NCBI GenBank assembly: GCA_021234155.1
Contig: JAJEKV010000033.1
Span: 6,562,635-6,626,634 of the forward strand
Direction: 5' to 3'
Source of the DNA: Isoetes taiwanensis
Taxonomy: Eukaryota > Streptophyta > Lycopodiopsida > Isoetales > Isoetaceae
DNA length: 64,000 bases
The notes under the pieces were generated by a model. That model was given only the letters and a program-made list of their open reading frames with translations, did no database searches and was not told the origin of the DNA. Made by a program: the position numbers and the translations under genes. Numbering within the stretch: the first letter of the stretch is position 1; each line of letters starts with the position of its first letter. This document shows positions 31,689-43,416 of this stretch, in pieces.

Positions 31689-34600
31689 ATGGCTACTAGG
31701 AAGAAATTTTGGAGTTTGAAAGGGAAGCGGGGCCAAAGAACAAGAAATTGTTCGATTTTAGAAGAGCGACCAAAGGCCACAGGCGAGAATAAAGAAGAGT
31801 TCTTCAATCTACGGAAATGATGTTAGTAATACCAACATCAAGGAGGGGAATGCTAGCACCAAAGGCTGCTGAAAACAACGTGCAAGAGGTCGCAATCAAA
31901 GAGGTTGAGACTTCTCACAAAGAACCGGATCCTATGAAGGCACCAACCAACTCATCTTTACAATTGGGAGCTCTCCAAAAATCGAAGACCATTCAGGTTT
32001 TGGGTTTCTTCCTTTTATTTATACTTAGTGAGTAATATAGACTTAGATCTAGTGATCTGCTTATGAAAATGAATAAAGCATGAAATATTTCTGTCATCTT
32101 ACATTCTGCTTTAACTGGATCTGGTATATGACCATGAAAAGCTGCAGTCTACAAACTTGTTGCTTAAAATTGTCCAGATCTGAATAATCCAAAGGGTTTT
32201 TAGGTAACAAAAGGTATTGAGCCTAATAATGCATTCTTTAACTTGCATTTGATTAAGTTTTTATTCCTAATTATGAAGAAGATCTCATGTTTGTCTGACC
32301 AGTTCAAGTTACATACGTCTGGCAGGTGTTAACCCATTATATGGACTATGATCTGGCATGAGATTGATTAGATGATATAAACCTGCTCGTATCACTTCGA
32401 TAGGATAAATGCGCAAGGTTAAATGATCCATGTTGTTGCATATATAGAAATAGCTAAGGTTAGATAAGCCTTGGTAAAATAATAGGTAAATGGTCTAGCA
32501 GAATATACCACTGGACTAAATAAGTAAATTCCATGTGATGGTGTTTAATGGGGAGGTCCGGATTTCTTGCTAGTAATTTGATTTTTAGTTGAGCAAAGAC
32601 AAAGACAAGGGCTGGCCATAAACTAATGGCAATCATGAAGTAAGTACATGGGTAACTTCAAGTAAAAAACTCACGATGGCTCTAAGGTAAGGGAGCATCG
32701 AGCATGAAGGATGGAAATGTAACTAAATCTTGCCTCCTTTTTTTAATACCGGTAGAACTTGGAACTATTCACATGCACGGTTATGTTTTAATACATTGTG
32801 GCATGGTAAAGGGATAAACCCAAGAAAACCTATAGCTTACTGTGAGTTACGCCTTAATTACCCTACCACGGCTAATCTTTGTCGTTTAAGCTGCGGAGGT
32901 AACGAGTGTTTTCTTGTTCCATCTTTGATGTTTCTTCTACTTCTACTTAAGCTATGGTTCAATCTACAAGCTATCAAGTAAGCATGTTCCATAAGGAGAA
33001 ATTCAATGTATGAAAGGCCTGTAAACATGTACGAGTTTGGAACCTATGTATACATTCGATGGGATACCTCATTGGATACAATCATAAGGTTTAATGGTTA
33101 AACAGTTTGATTTTTTGGAAATATGTGTACCTTTGAATTTATCCAATATCTGGAGTTTTAATCTAACTTTATCTTTGGCCTAGGAAATTTGTCCCTGTAG
33201 ATTTTCTAGGGTCGCAAATTGGAACTTAATTTTTACGTAAGAATTTTAAGTTTGGGAAACGGAAACATTGTATAAAGGTTTTTTATCTTAGACTCAGCTT
33301 TCTAGTTTTACTAGAGACCAAGATAAAGTTATATTCTTACAGGATTTGTAGAATGCTAATTATATGAATAAATTTTTCAGGAACTTCCAAAGATAACTGA
33401 AATTGAAGCTAGTGATCATTGGATCAAGGAGCTAGTACTCTTCAAGTATAATGAGTGTGGCATTGAGAGCCCCAATATTGCAGTGCAGACCATTTTGGCC
33501 TGCATTAGAAACAAAGAAATTCATGAGTATATCACTTTCAAAGAATGCAACCTGGTGGACAAAACAAGATCCCCAGTCACTTGGTTGGGCTTCAATTTGG
33601 CCTGGTTCAAGTTATTCTCCTTTCTGAAGAAAGCAAATTTCGAATACAATAAGTGCAAAGGGGCTATCCTGGAAGTCTATAACAACATCAATAGTATCCT
33701 ATATCAGAGAACATGCCAAGAGGATGACATTGCTCGTAATTTTATGAAAGGTCTTACTGCCTTAGAGAAGGGTAATGGTATCCCTAACTCATTTCATTCT
33801 GCTAATGAGGATAACAATGAAACGAAGGAAGGATCGAATGTCTTTTTCTCGATAAAGATCTCTTTATTGGTGACGGGTGGCTAATACCTCACGAAAATCC
33901 TCAAGATAGCCAAGGCACTCTGGAAGAGGTGCCTAATCTCACATTAGGAAATTCTTCCTGTTTCCCAATCATTATTGAACAATCTGTTGAATGTCTAGCT
34001 ACTGGCTATGACCACGCTATTTGGAAAAGTCAAAATTTCGGTGCCCTAGCTCCAATCAACTCTGACATTTGGATTGCATTAGCAGGGATCACTAAAGATG
34101 AAATCAGCAAGGCTAAAACAACTGCAGTAAAGTTGGAGAAAATCTTTACTTATATTAACCCTGGGCTCCCGTTTGATATGACCTTTCTTGATGAAGTATG
34201 CAACAAGGACCCTACTATTCAACTGTGCCAGAAGGGCCACATGGCCTTCCCCGGGGAAACAAGAGATGATTTTTTCCTCAAAAGGATGTGGCGTACTCAT
34301 GGGCCATATTTCAAGTGCAAATGCTTCAAGAACAAAAAATCTACATGCAGATGCGGCATTATTTGGTTTGACCAGGCAATCTGGTACTTATTAAACCATA
34401 TGGAGTCAGTTTATGAAGAGACTTCCCCTATTGAGAAAATGGTGATCATCACTAAACTCCTTAATAATGTACTAAAACCCCTTTGTTATTGCACATTTGG
34501 CTTATCTGGAAGTCAGAAAAACTATGGTGGAAATGACCATGATATATGCTGATAACTCTGATACCAATCTGAAAGCCCTCTATGGGAACTCAAGGATGGC

Positions 34601-34744
34601 GGACATAGTTGAAAAACCAGTGAAACCTATCTCATTTCTGCTGGAAAGTTCAGATTTCACTAATAGAAACTCTATGTATAAGAAGACTAATATCAAAAGC
34701 GGGAATACTAAACTGCTCCTAAAGTGGTTTTCAAAATGGCGCTG
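31689..34744 (+). pseudogene. ORF1 of copy 1 (two exons, frameshifted)
   Basis: Exon 1 31689-31996, intron 31997-33380 (gttttggg...tttttcag), exon 2 from 33381. The protein is the same as in copy 2 but the frame breaks near 33820-33890 and again near 34480 and 34710, each at places where copy 2 has CAG or CTG. It is a DNA- or RNA-binding candidate only by position as ORF1; a Cys-rich patch KCKCFKNKKSTCRCG may bind zinc. See copy 2 for the intact exon. Confidence 0.6.
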
Positions 34745-35116
34745 AATTACAGTGGACCCTACTTTGGCTAAATGTATCTTTGCCGCGGGTTCTTTGCTAG
34801 CTCCGACAAGTGATACTATCATCAAAGGTGGCAATAAAGTTATATCTACGGATGACAATACACCCACGATATTGAACAAGTTGAGCAGATTTCGGTGAGA
34901 AAATGAAACAAAGTGTGACATTAGTCACCATATAGCATTTGCTTTGATATAATAGAGCTTCTAAGCTCATGCCATATTGTAAAACTTTTTGACAATACCG
35001 ATATAAAGACATCTTTTTGGCTTATAGCTTAATATGTTTTGGTTTAGCTAATATAGCACGTTTTACTAACTATTACGTTCATGTAGGAAAATAATGCACA
35101 TACCGAGTCATCACCA

Positions 35117-37168
35117 TGGATATCAACGAAAAAAAGACACTTGAAGTCTAACAAAGAATCAAAGGACAAGAGAATAGTACATCTTACTTTCCTGTCTAAA
35201 TCCTTGGAAAAAATGGATGTCAGAAAAATATTTTACACAGTCATTGGGGAAGCACTCCAGGACAGTGGGCTGGATTTGGTTGATAAAACTACATTTGCCC
35301 GGAGATACATTAGGCGGATAAAGGGCGAGTATATAAACCTTACTCTATATTTCTTTGAAAACAAAAACATAAAATGCCCGTCTTTTGCAATCCATTTCTT
35401 GCAAAATACATTGACCCTAATATAGGTCATGTGAGAACTACAGGAATCTGGGAGTTATCCATTGCAAAAATTAAGAATGGCGTTTGCCAAGGGGCTCAAT
35501 CATATCCCTGATTGCAGCTTTAATGTGCAGAGTTTTATGGAGGATTTTGCTATGCTATGCCAGCAATTTTGGGAGGTTCATAAATATGATACTTTGGACC
35601 TGACTGACTCAGATAAGGAAAACATTACTTCATTATCGATGAAATATGCACACATGGAAGTTGTAGAAATGGAGAGATCTACCAATTAGAAGATTTCTGT
35701 GGAATGATCCCGAGGTTTGTAAAACACCTGGAATGGTTGATACACAATTTATACATTTCTGGGCTTGACAAAGCTGGTAACAATCCAGTGTTCATTTGCC
35801 AAGAACATATTCTAGATATGGCGTAAAAAAAGAATGAATGGGGATGACTTTGAGAAAATAGCAGATGAACCTGATAGCATCAAGATGCAATGTAAGGAAT
35901 ACATTCAGAAGATGTTAACAAATGCAAAATGCTGCCATAATAAACTCCCATATCTGATGGCAAGTTTCAAAGCACACAAATCGGAATACAGATGGTTAAC
36001 TAATGCATTTGAATCCATCTTTTCAGAGATGGCACAATGGATCACTGCCATACTCAACAACTTCTTGGAGATCTGGCCTCTACTTTGCAACAGACTCACT
36101 GCACCCTACAGACTATTCTACAAAGGCAAAATTAATGCATCATGGATAGTAAATTCTTCCTATGATGTAATCCTGAACCTTCCATGCAGGATTGATAATG
36201 TATTCTCGGCTGACATCACAAAGTGTTATGAGAATATACCTCTTTATGGAGAAGACGGGATCATTGAAATCCTTAATGACATCAGTGAATTAGTATGGGA
36301 ACATATGAGACTGGATCAACAGAAGCTGCACATGTTAATAAAAGAAAAAGATGGAGACTTCAAAATTAAATGGGAAAGACACATTAAAAAGGATATTGAA
36401 AAAACATGTTGGTCCATTGTGAAGAAAGATGACTTCAATGAAATAAATGCATGGCTCCTGACCCACTGCTACCTCCAATCAGGTAATGATATATGGAGAC
36501 AGAAAAAAGGCATTCCCATGGGATTCTCATGTAGCCCAGCTTGGTGCAATCTGTACCTGGCCTGGCATGAGTTAAAATTCATGTTAAAACTTGCTCATTA
36601 TGGAAGGTTTCTGGACATTAAAAAGTTCGACTATGCAGCCAGATACATTGATGACCTCAATGTTATCAATGCTAATAATATTGAAAACTTCTTCTTGGCA
36701 GACGGGGAACTTACAGTTTACAACATGAAACATCTCAGCATTAAGGATGAAACTATTTATAGGGTTGCTGACAATGTGAAGTATGGTTACATAGCAAACT
36801 TTCTCAACATCACTATTAAAGTTGAAGATAAGAATAGGGGGCTTTACTCCATCTCCAGGTATGATAAAAGAGTTAATCTACCTTTCCAAGTTTACAAGTT
36901 TATCAAAGCAGATAGCTGCAGACCATACACATGTGCTCTTAAAGTAATAATCTCACAAATCATGCCCTATCTTTATGCACACTCGATCATCTTTGGTGCG
37001 GTAGAAGATATATACAACCTGATAATGACATTTGCTGACAATGGTTTTGGTGAAAAAGAGGTCTGCAGAACTGTCTCAAGATATCTGCAGAAAGAACACT
37101 TCCCTGGTCTTCTGTACAACTTTGGAGACATGGTACGTGTACTTAATGCGAAAATAGCAAAAGGCTAA
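35117..37168 (+). CDS. ORF2, Penelope-like reverse transcriptase, copy 1 (3' two-thirds intact)
   Basis: The uninterrupted frame 35834-37168 (444 aa) holds the polymerase core: motif A DITKCYENIP (D at residue 127), motif B KKGIPMGFSCSP (from about 224), motif C ARYIDDLN (residues 269-276, catalytic DD), then SRYDKRVNLPFQVYKF and a helical C-terminus with DNGFGEKEV. This layout, with the motif-B wording GIPMG..CSP and the YDKR block after motif C, resembles Penelope-like RTs and related RTs I recall in green algae and protists. The N-terminal third (35117-35830) is frameshifted relative to copy 2. No GIY-YIG endonuclease is seen before the stop or in the 140 bp after it. It would copy element RNA in the nucleus. 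Confidence 0.8.
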
Positions 37169-37207
37169 ATAGGTGCTGGAGATGTCTTACTTGTTAAAAT
37201 ATTGTGA

Positions 37208-37240
37208 GGGCAGGGCCTTTGCTACAGCAAGGCCCTGCAC
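37208..37240 (+). other. 3' hairpin of the retroelement
   Basis: GCAGGGCCTTTGCT and AGCAAGGCCCTGC (37210-37238) pair over 13 bp with a 2-base loop and one bulged T, 70 bp before the copy junction. Copy 2 has a disturbed version (43313-43345) altered at its CAG/CTG positions. It is a candidate recognition site for the RT or a 3'-end-forming signal. Confidence 0.65.
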
Positions 37241-37802
37241 CCCTTGCTGTATGAATTGCATTAACGTCTAGGTTTGCAATTGCCCCCCAAACAACGGATG
37301 GAGGAAGGCTTTTTTATTATTATGAGGATATCTCAGATAATGGAAGTAATAATTGAAAACCATTACTCTATCTAACATGATTGGAAAAATATGGACATAT
37401 GAGGTAATGGTATAAGGAGTATTGTTTTCCCAAATTATAATTAAAAATACAAGAAAGATAACGTAATGGTTTATTCAAAATTGTCTTTTAACCTTTTAGG
37501 GTTATGTATGATCGACATCTACCGTGGCCGGTATCAAGGAACGGCCACAGATGAAGACGTGACCTCTGTCCGGCAATAAGCTGCTCACAAATTCCGTTTT
37601 AGGTATGTTCTTTTCTCTGGAAACTTAAGGACACAACTTAAGATGTATGGGAGATGTCTAAGTACACGCGCCATATTCGCTATAAATATGTGCATGTCAA
37701 TCCATTAGGATGGCCCTTCCATGCGGCTTCGTCTTGGTGAGGGAGAGATGCTGGATCAGATGTAACTATTGGTTAATGGGTAGAAAGAAGGGTGATTTAA
37801 AC

Positions 37803-40800
37803 ATGGCTACTAGGAAGAGGCTGGAGTTTGAAAGGGAAGCAGGGCCAAAGAACAAGAAATTGTTCGATTTTAGAAGAGCAGCCAAAGGCCACAGGCGAGA
37901 ATACTTGAAAGAAGAGTTCTTCAATCTCACGGAAATGATGTTAGTAATACCAACATCAAGGAGGGGAATGCTAGCACCAAAGCTGCTGAAAACACTGTGC
38001 AAGAGGCTGCAATCAAAGAGGTTGAGACTTCTCACAAAGAACCAGATCCTATGAAGGCACCAACCAACTCATCTTTACAATTGGGAGCTCTCCAAAAATC
38101 GAAGACCATTCAGGTTTTGGGTTTCTTCCTTTTATTTATACTTAGTGAGTAATATAGACTTAGATCTAGTGATCTGCTTATGAAAATGAATAAAGCATGA
38201 AATATTTCTGTCATCTTACATTCTGCTTTAACTGGATCTGGTATATGACCATGAAAAGCTGCAGTCTACAAACTTGTTGCTTAAAATTGTCCAGATCTGA
38301 ATAATCCAAAGGGTTTTTAGGTAACAAAAGGTATTGAGCCTAATAATGCATTCTTTAACTTGCATTTGATTAAGTTTTTATTCCTAATTATGAAGAAGAT
38401 CTCATGTTTGTCTGACCGGTTCAAGTTACATACATACGCCCCGCGTGTGTTAACCCATTATATGGACTATGATCTGGCATGAGATTGATTAGATGATATA
38501 AACCTGCTCGTATCACTTCGATAGGATAAATGCGCAAGGTTAAATGATCCATGTTGTTGCATATATAGAAATAGCTAAGGTTAGATAAGCCTTGGTAAAA
38601 TAATAGGTAAATGGTCTAGCAGAATATACCACTGGACTAAATAAGTAAATTCCATGTGATGGTGTTTAATGGACAGAGGTCTGGATTTACTGCTAGTAAT
38701 TTGATTTTTAGTTGAGCAGCACAGCACAAGGGGCTGGCCATAAACTAATGGCAATCATGAAGTAAGTACATGGGTAACTTCAAGTAAAAACTCACGATGG
38801 CTCTAAGGTAAGGGAGCATCTGAGCATGAAGGATCTGGAAATGTAACTAAATCTTGCCTCACTGTTTTTAATACCAGTAGAACTTGGAACTATTCACATG
38901 CACAGTTATGTTTTAATACATTGTGGCATGGTAAAGGGGATAAACCCAAGAAAACCTATAGCTTACCTGTCAGTTCTGCCTTAATTACCCTACCCTGGCT
39001 AATCTTTGGCTGTTTAACTGCAGGTAACCAGGTTTTCTTGTTCCATGCTTTGATGTTTCTTCTACTTCTACTTAAGCTATGGTTCAATCTACAAGCTATC
39101 AAGTAAGCATGTTCCATAAGGAGAAATTCAATGTATGAAAGCTGCTGTAAACATGTACAGTTTGGAACCTATGTATACATTCGATGGGATACCTCATTGG
39201 ATACAATCATAAGGTTTAATGGTTAAACAGTTTGATTTTTTGGAAATATGTGTACCTTTGAATTTATCCAATATCTGGAGTTTTAATCTAACTTTATCTT
39301 TGGCCTAGGAAATTTGTCCTGTAGATTTTCTAGGGCTGCAAATTGCAGACTTAATTTTTCTGTAAGAATTTTTAAGTTTGGGAATCTGGAAACAGATTGT
39401 ATAAAGGTTTTTTTATCTTAGACTCAGCTTTCTAGTTTTACTAGAGACCAAGATAAAGTTATATTCTTACAGGATTTGTAGAATGCTAATTATATGAATA
39501 AATTTTTCAGGAACTTCCAAAGATAACTGAAATTGAAGCTAGTGATCATTGGATCAAGGAGCTAGTACTCTTCAAGTATAATGAGTGTGGCATTGAGAGC
39601 CCCAATATTGCAGTGCAGACCATTTTGGCCTGCATTAGAAACAAAGAAATTCATGAGTATATCACTTTCAAAGAATGCAACCTGGTGGACAAAACAAGAT
39701 CCCCAGTCACTTGGTTGGGCTTCAACGGCTGGTTCAAGTTATTCTCCTTTCTGAAGAAAGCAAATTTCGAATACAATAAGTGCAAAGGGGCTATCCTGGA
39801 AGTCTATAACAACATCAATAGTATCCTATATCAGAGAACATGCCAAGAGGATGACATTGCTCGTAATTTTATGAAAGGTCTTACTGCCTTAGAGAAGGGT
39901 AATGGTATCCCTAACTCATTTCATTCTGCTAATGAGGATAACAATGAAACAGAAGGATCTGAATGTCTTTTCTCTGATAAAGATCTCTTTATTGGTGACC
40001 AGCTGACTAATACCTCTGAAAATCCTCAAGATAGCCAAGGCACTCTGGAAGAGGTGCCTAATCTCACATTAGGAAATTCTTCCTGTTTCCCAATCATTAT
40101 TGAACAATCTGTTGAATGTCTAGCTACTGGCTATGACCACGCTATTTGGAAAAGTCAAAATTTCGGTGCCCTAGCTCCAATCAACTCTGACATTTGGATT
40201 GCATTAGCAGGGATCACTAAAGATGAAATCAGCAAGGCTAAAACAACTGCAGTAAAGTTGGAGAAAATCTTTACTTATATTAACCCTGGGCTCCCGTTTG
40301 ATATGACCTTTCTTGATGAAGTATGCAACAAGGACCCTACTATTCAACTGTGCCAGAAGGGCCACATGGCCTTCCCCGGGAAAACAAGAGATGATTTTTT
40401 CCTCAAAAGGATGTGGCGTACTCATGGGCCATATTTCAAGTGCAAATGCTTCAAGAACAAAAAATCTACATGCAGATGCGGCATTATTTGGTTTGACCAG
40501 GCAATCTGGTACTTATTAAACCATATGGAGTCAGTTTATGAAGAGACTTCCCCTATTGAGAAAATGGTGATCATCACTAAACTCCTTAATAATGTACTAA
40601 AACCTGCTGTTATTGCACATTTGGCTTATCTGGAAGTCAGAAAAACTATGGTGGAAATGACCATGATATATGCTGATAACTCTGATACCAATCTGAAAGC
40701 CCTCTATGGGAACTCAAGGATGGCGGACATAGTTGAAAAAACAGTGAAACCTATCTCATTTCTGCTGGAAAGTTCAGATTTCACTAATAGAAACTCTATG

Positions 40801-41007
40801 TATAAGAAGACTAATATCAAAAGCAGGAATACTAAACCTGCTCCTAAAGTGGTTTTCAAAATGGCGCCCAGAATTACCGTGGACCCTACTTTGGCTAAAT
40901 GTAATACTGCACAGGTTGCTGCTAGCTCCGACAGTGATACTAATAAAGTTATATCTCTGGATGACAATACACCCCCTGATATTGAACAAGTTGAACAGAC
41001 TCAGTGA
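37803..41007 (+). CDS. ORF1 of copy 2, two exons, 1.4-kb intron
   Basis: Exon 1 37803-38113 ends ACCATTCAG|GTTTTG; exon 2 begins after TTTTTCAG at 39511 and is open to the stop at 41005-41007. Phase is 0 at both edges in copy 3/copy 2, so splicing would give roughly 600 aa. Exon 1 is frameshifted here but intact in copy 3. The protein has a basic start (MATRKRLEFEREAGPKNKK), an acidic Ser/Asn linker, EYITFKECNLVDKTRSPVTW, a helical middle, and a Cys/His patch KCKCFKNKKSTCRCG. It has no recognised domain; as the upstream ORF it may bind element RNA. Confidence 0.65.
38114..39510 (+). other. Intron in ORF1 (copy 2; same site in copies 1 and 3)
   Basis: GT...AG bounds of 1397 bp, rich in stops, with consensus gttttggg donor and a T-rich ttttttcag acceptor. 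In copy 1 it is 31997-33380 and in copy 3 it starts at 44216 and is cut off by the array end. It is conserved between copies at the same identity as exons, so the copies did not pass through a spliced intermediate. Confidence 0.7.
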
Positions 41008-41224
41008 GAAAATGAAACAGTGTGACATTAGTCACCATATAGCATTTGCTTTGATATAATAGAGCTTCTAAGCTCATGCCATATTGTAAAACTTTTTTGA
41101 CAATACTGATATAAAGACATCTTTTTGGCTTATAGCTTAATATGTTTCAGTTTAGCTAATATAGCACGTTTTACTAACTATTCTGTTCATGTAGGAAAAT
41201 AATGCACATACCAGAGTCATCACC

Positions 41225-43273
41225 ATGGATATCAACAGAAAAAGACACTTGAAGTCTAACAAAGAATCAAAGGACAAGAGAATAGTACATCTTACTTTCC
41301 TGTCTAAATCCTTGGAAAAAATGGATGTCAGAAAAATATTTTACACAGTCATTGGGGAAGCACTCCAGGACAGTGGGCTGGATTTGGTTGATAAAACTAC
41401 ATTTGCCTGGAGATACATTGGGCAGATAAAGGACAGAGTATATAAACCTTACTCTATATTTGCTGAAAACAAAAACATAAAATGCCCGTGCTGCAATCCA
41501 TTTCTTGCAAAATACATTGACCCTAATATAGGTCATGTGAGAACTACAGATCTGGGAGTTATCCATTGCAAAAAATTAAGAATGGCGTTTGCCAAGGGGC
41601 TCAATCATATCCCTGATTGCAGCTTTAATGTGCAGAGTTTTATGGAGGATTTTGCTATGCTATGCCAGCAATTTTGGGAGGTTCATAAATATGATACTTT
41701 GGACCTGACTGACTCAGATAAGGAAAACATTACTTCATTACTGATGAAATATGCACACATGGAAGTTGTAGAAATCAGGAGAGATCTACCAATTAGAAGA
41801 TTTCTGTGGAATGATCCTGAGGTTTGTAAAAACCTGGAATGGTTGATACACAATTTATACATTTCTGGGCTTGACAAAGCTGGTAACAATCCAGTGTTCA
41901 TTTGCCAAGAACATATTCTAGATATGGCCAGAAAAAGAATGAATGGGGATGACTTTGAGAAAATAGCAGATGAACCTGATAGCATCAAGATGCAATGTAA
42001 GGAATACATTCAGAAGATGTTAACAAATGCAAAATGCTGCCATAATAAACTCCCATATCTGATGGCAAGTTTCAAAGCACACAAATCGGAATACAGATGG
42101 TTAACTAATGCATTTGAATCCATCTTTTCAGAGATGGCACAATGGATCACTGCCATACTCAACAACTTCTTGGAGATCTGGCCTCTACTTTGCAACAGAC
42201 TCACTGCACCCTACAGACTATTCTACAAAGGCAAAATTAATGCATCATGGATAGTAAATTCTTCCTATGATGTAATCCTGAACCTTCCATGCAGGATTGA
42301 TAATGTATTCTCTACCGACATCACAAAGTGTTATGAGAATATACCTCTTTATGGAGAAGACGGGATCATTGAAATCCTTAATGACATCAGTGAATTAGTA
42401 TGGGAACATATGAGACTGGATCAACAGAAGCTGCACATGTTAATAAAAGAAAAAGATGGAGACTTCAAAATTAAATGGGAAAGACACATTAAAAAGGATA
42501 TTGAAAAAACATGCTGGTCCATTGTGAAGAAAGATGACTTCAATGAAATAAATGCATGGCTCCTGACCCACTGCTACCTCCAATCAGGTAATGATATATG
42601 GAGACGAAAAAAAGGCATTCCCATGGGATTCTCATGTAGCCCAACCTTGGTGCAATCAGACTGGCCTGGCATGAGTTAAAATTCATGTTAAAACTTGCTC
42701 ATTATGGAAGGTTTCTGGACATTAAAAAGTTCGACTATGCAGCCAGATACATTGATGACCTCAATGTTATCAATGCTAATAATATTGAAAACTTCTTCTT
42801 GGCGTGACGGGAACTTACAGTTTACAACATGAAACATCTCAAAGATTAAGGATGAAACTATTTATAGGGTTGTCGACAATGTGAAGTATGGTTACATAGC
42901 AAACTTTCTCAACATCACTATTAAAGTTGAAGATAAGAATAGGGGGGCTTTACTCCATCTCCGGTATGATAAAAGAGTTAATCTACCTTTCCAAGTTTAC
43001 AAGTTTATCAAAGCAGAGATAGTGCAGACCATACCGCGTGCTCTTAAAGTAATAATCTCACAAATCATGCCCTATCTTTATGCACACTCGATCATCTTTG
43101 GTGCAAACCAAGATATATACAACCTGATAATGACATTTGCTGACAATGGTTTTGGTGAAAAAGAGGTCTGCAGAACTGTCTCAAGATATCTGCAGAAAGA
43201 ACACTTCCCTGGTCTTCTGTACAACTTTGGAGACATGGTACGTGTACTTAATGCGAAAATAGCAAAAGGCTAA
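41225..43273 (+). CDS. ORF2, Penelope-like reverse transcriptase, copy 2 (one frameshift patch)
   Basis: ATG at 41225 (MDINRKRHLKSNKESKDKRI) opens 484 codons to 42679, then frames shift and coding resumes to the stop at 43273. N-terminal features: a CPCC patch (NIKCPCCNPF, about residue 83), ISGLDKAGNNPVFICQEHIL, where GLDK..x..VFIC matches the conserved pre-RT block of Penelope-like enzymes, and LPYLMASFKAHKSEYRWLTN with the HK of RT motif 1. Motif A D is residue 365, motif B begins at about 462. Motif C (YIDDLN) lies at about 42745. Compared with copy 1, all changes between 42640 and 43030 sit at or beside CAG/CTG. No endonuclease domain was found. Confidence 0.8.
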
Positions 43274-43416
43274 ATAGGTGCTGGAGATGTCTTACTTGTT
43301 AAAATATTGTGAGGGCGTGGCCTTTGTTACAAAGAAGGCCCCCGCACCCTTTGTCAGATGAATTGCATTAACGTCTAGGTTTGCAATTGCCCCCCAAACA
43401 ACGGATGGAGGAAGGC

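Larger units (their letters stand above)
31175..37309 (+). mobile_element. Penelope-like retroelement, copy 1 (full length, 6.1 kb)
   Basis: Head-to-tail with copies 2 and 3; the junction is ...ggaggaaggc|ttttttattattatgagg. Organisation: ~500-bp leader, ORF1 exon 1, a 1.38-kb intron, ORF1 exon 2, a 200-bp spacer, ORF2 with reverse transcriptase, and a 3' hairpin. Tandem arrays and retained introns are known features of Penelope-like elements. Most frame breaks versus copy 2 fall at CAG/CTG triplets. Confidence 0.8.
37310..43416 (+). mobile_element. Penelope-like retroelement, copy 2 (full length, 6.1 kb)
   Basis: Near-identical to copy 1 over its whole length and joined directly to copies 1 and 3 without spacer. 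It has the best ORF1 exon 2 of the array, and ORF2 intact up to motif B. Frame breaks occur in ORF1 exon 1 (about 37890-37930) and after 42630. Confidence 0.8.

Noticed and set aside
37169-37309. GIY-YIG endonuclease after the RT
   Set aside because: Only about 140 bp remain before the next copy, with no matching frame; none seen elsewhere in the unit.
37520-37600. Hammerhead ribozyme in the element leader (hairpin gtggccg/cggccac and agatgaag)
   Set aside because: The CTGATGA and GAAA core elements are not both present in a workable layout; only a simple hairpin is supported.
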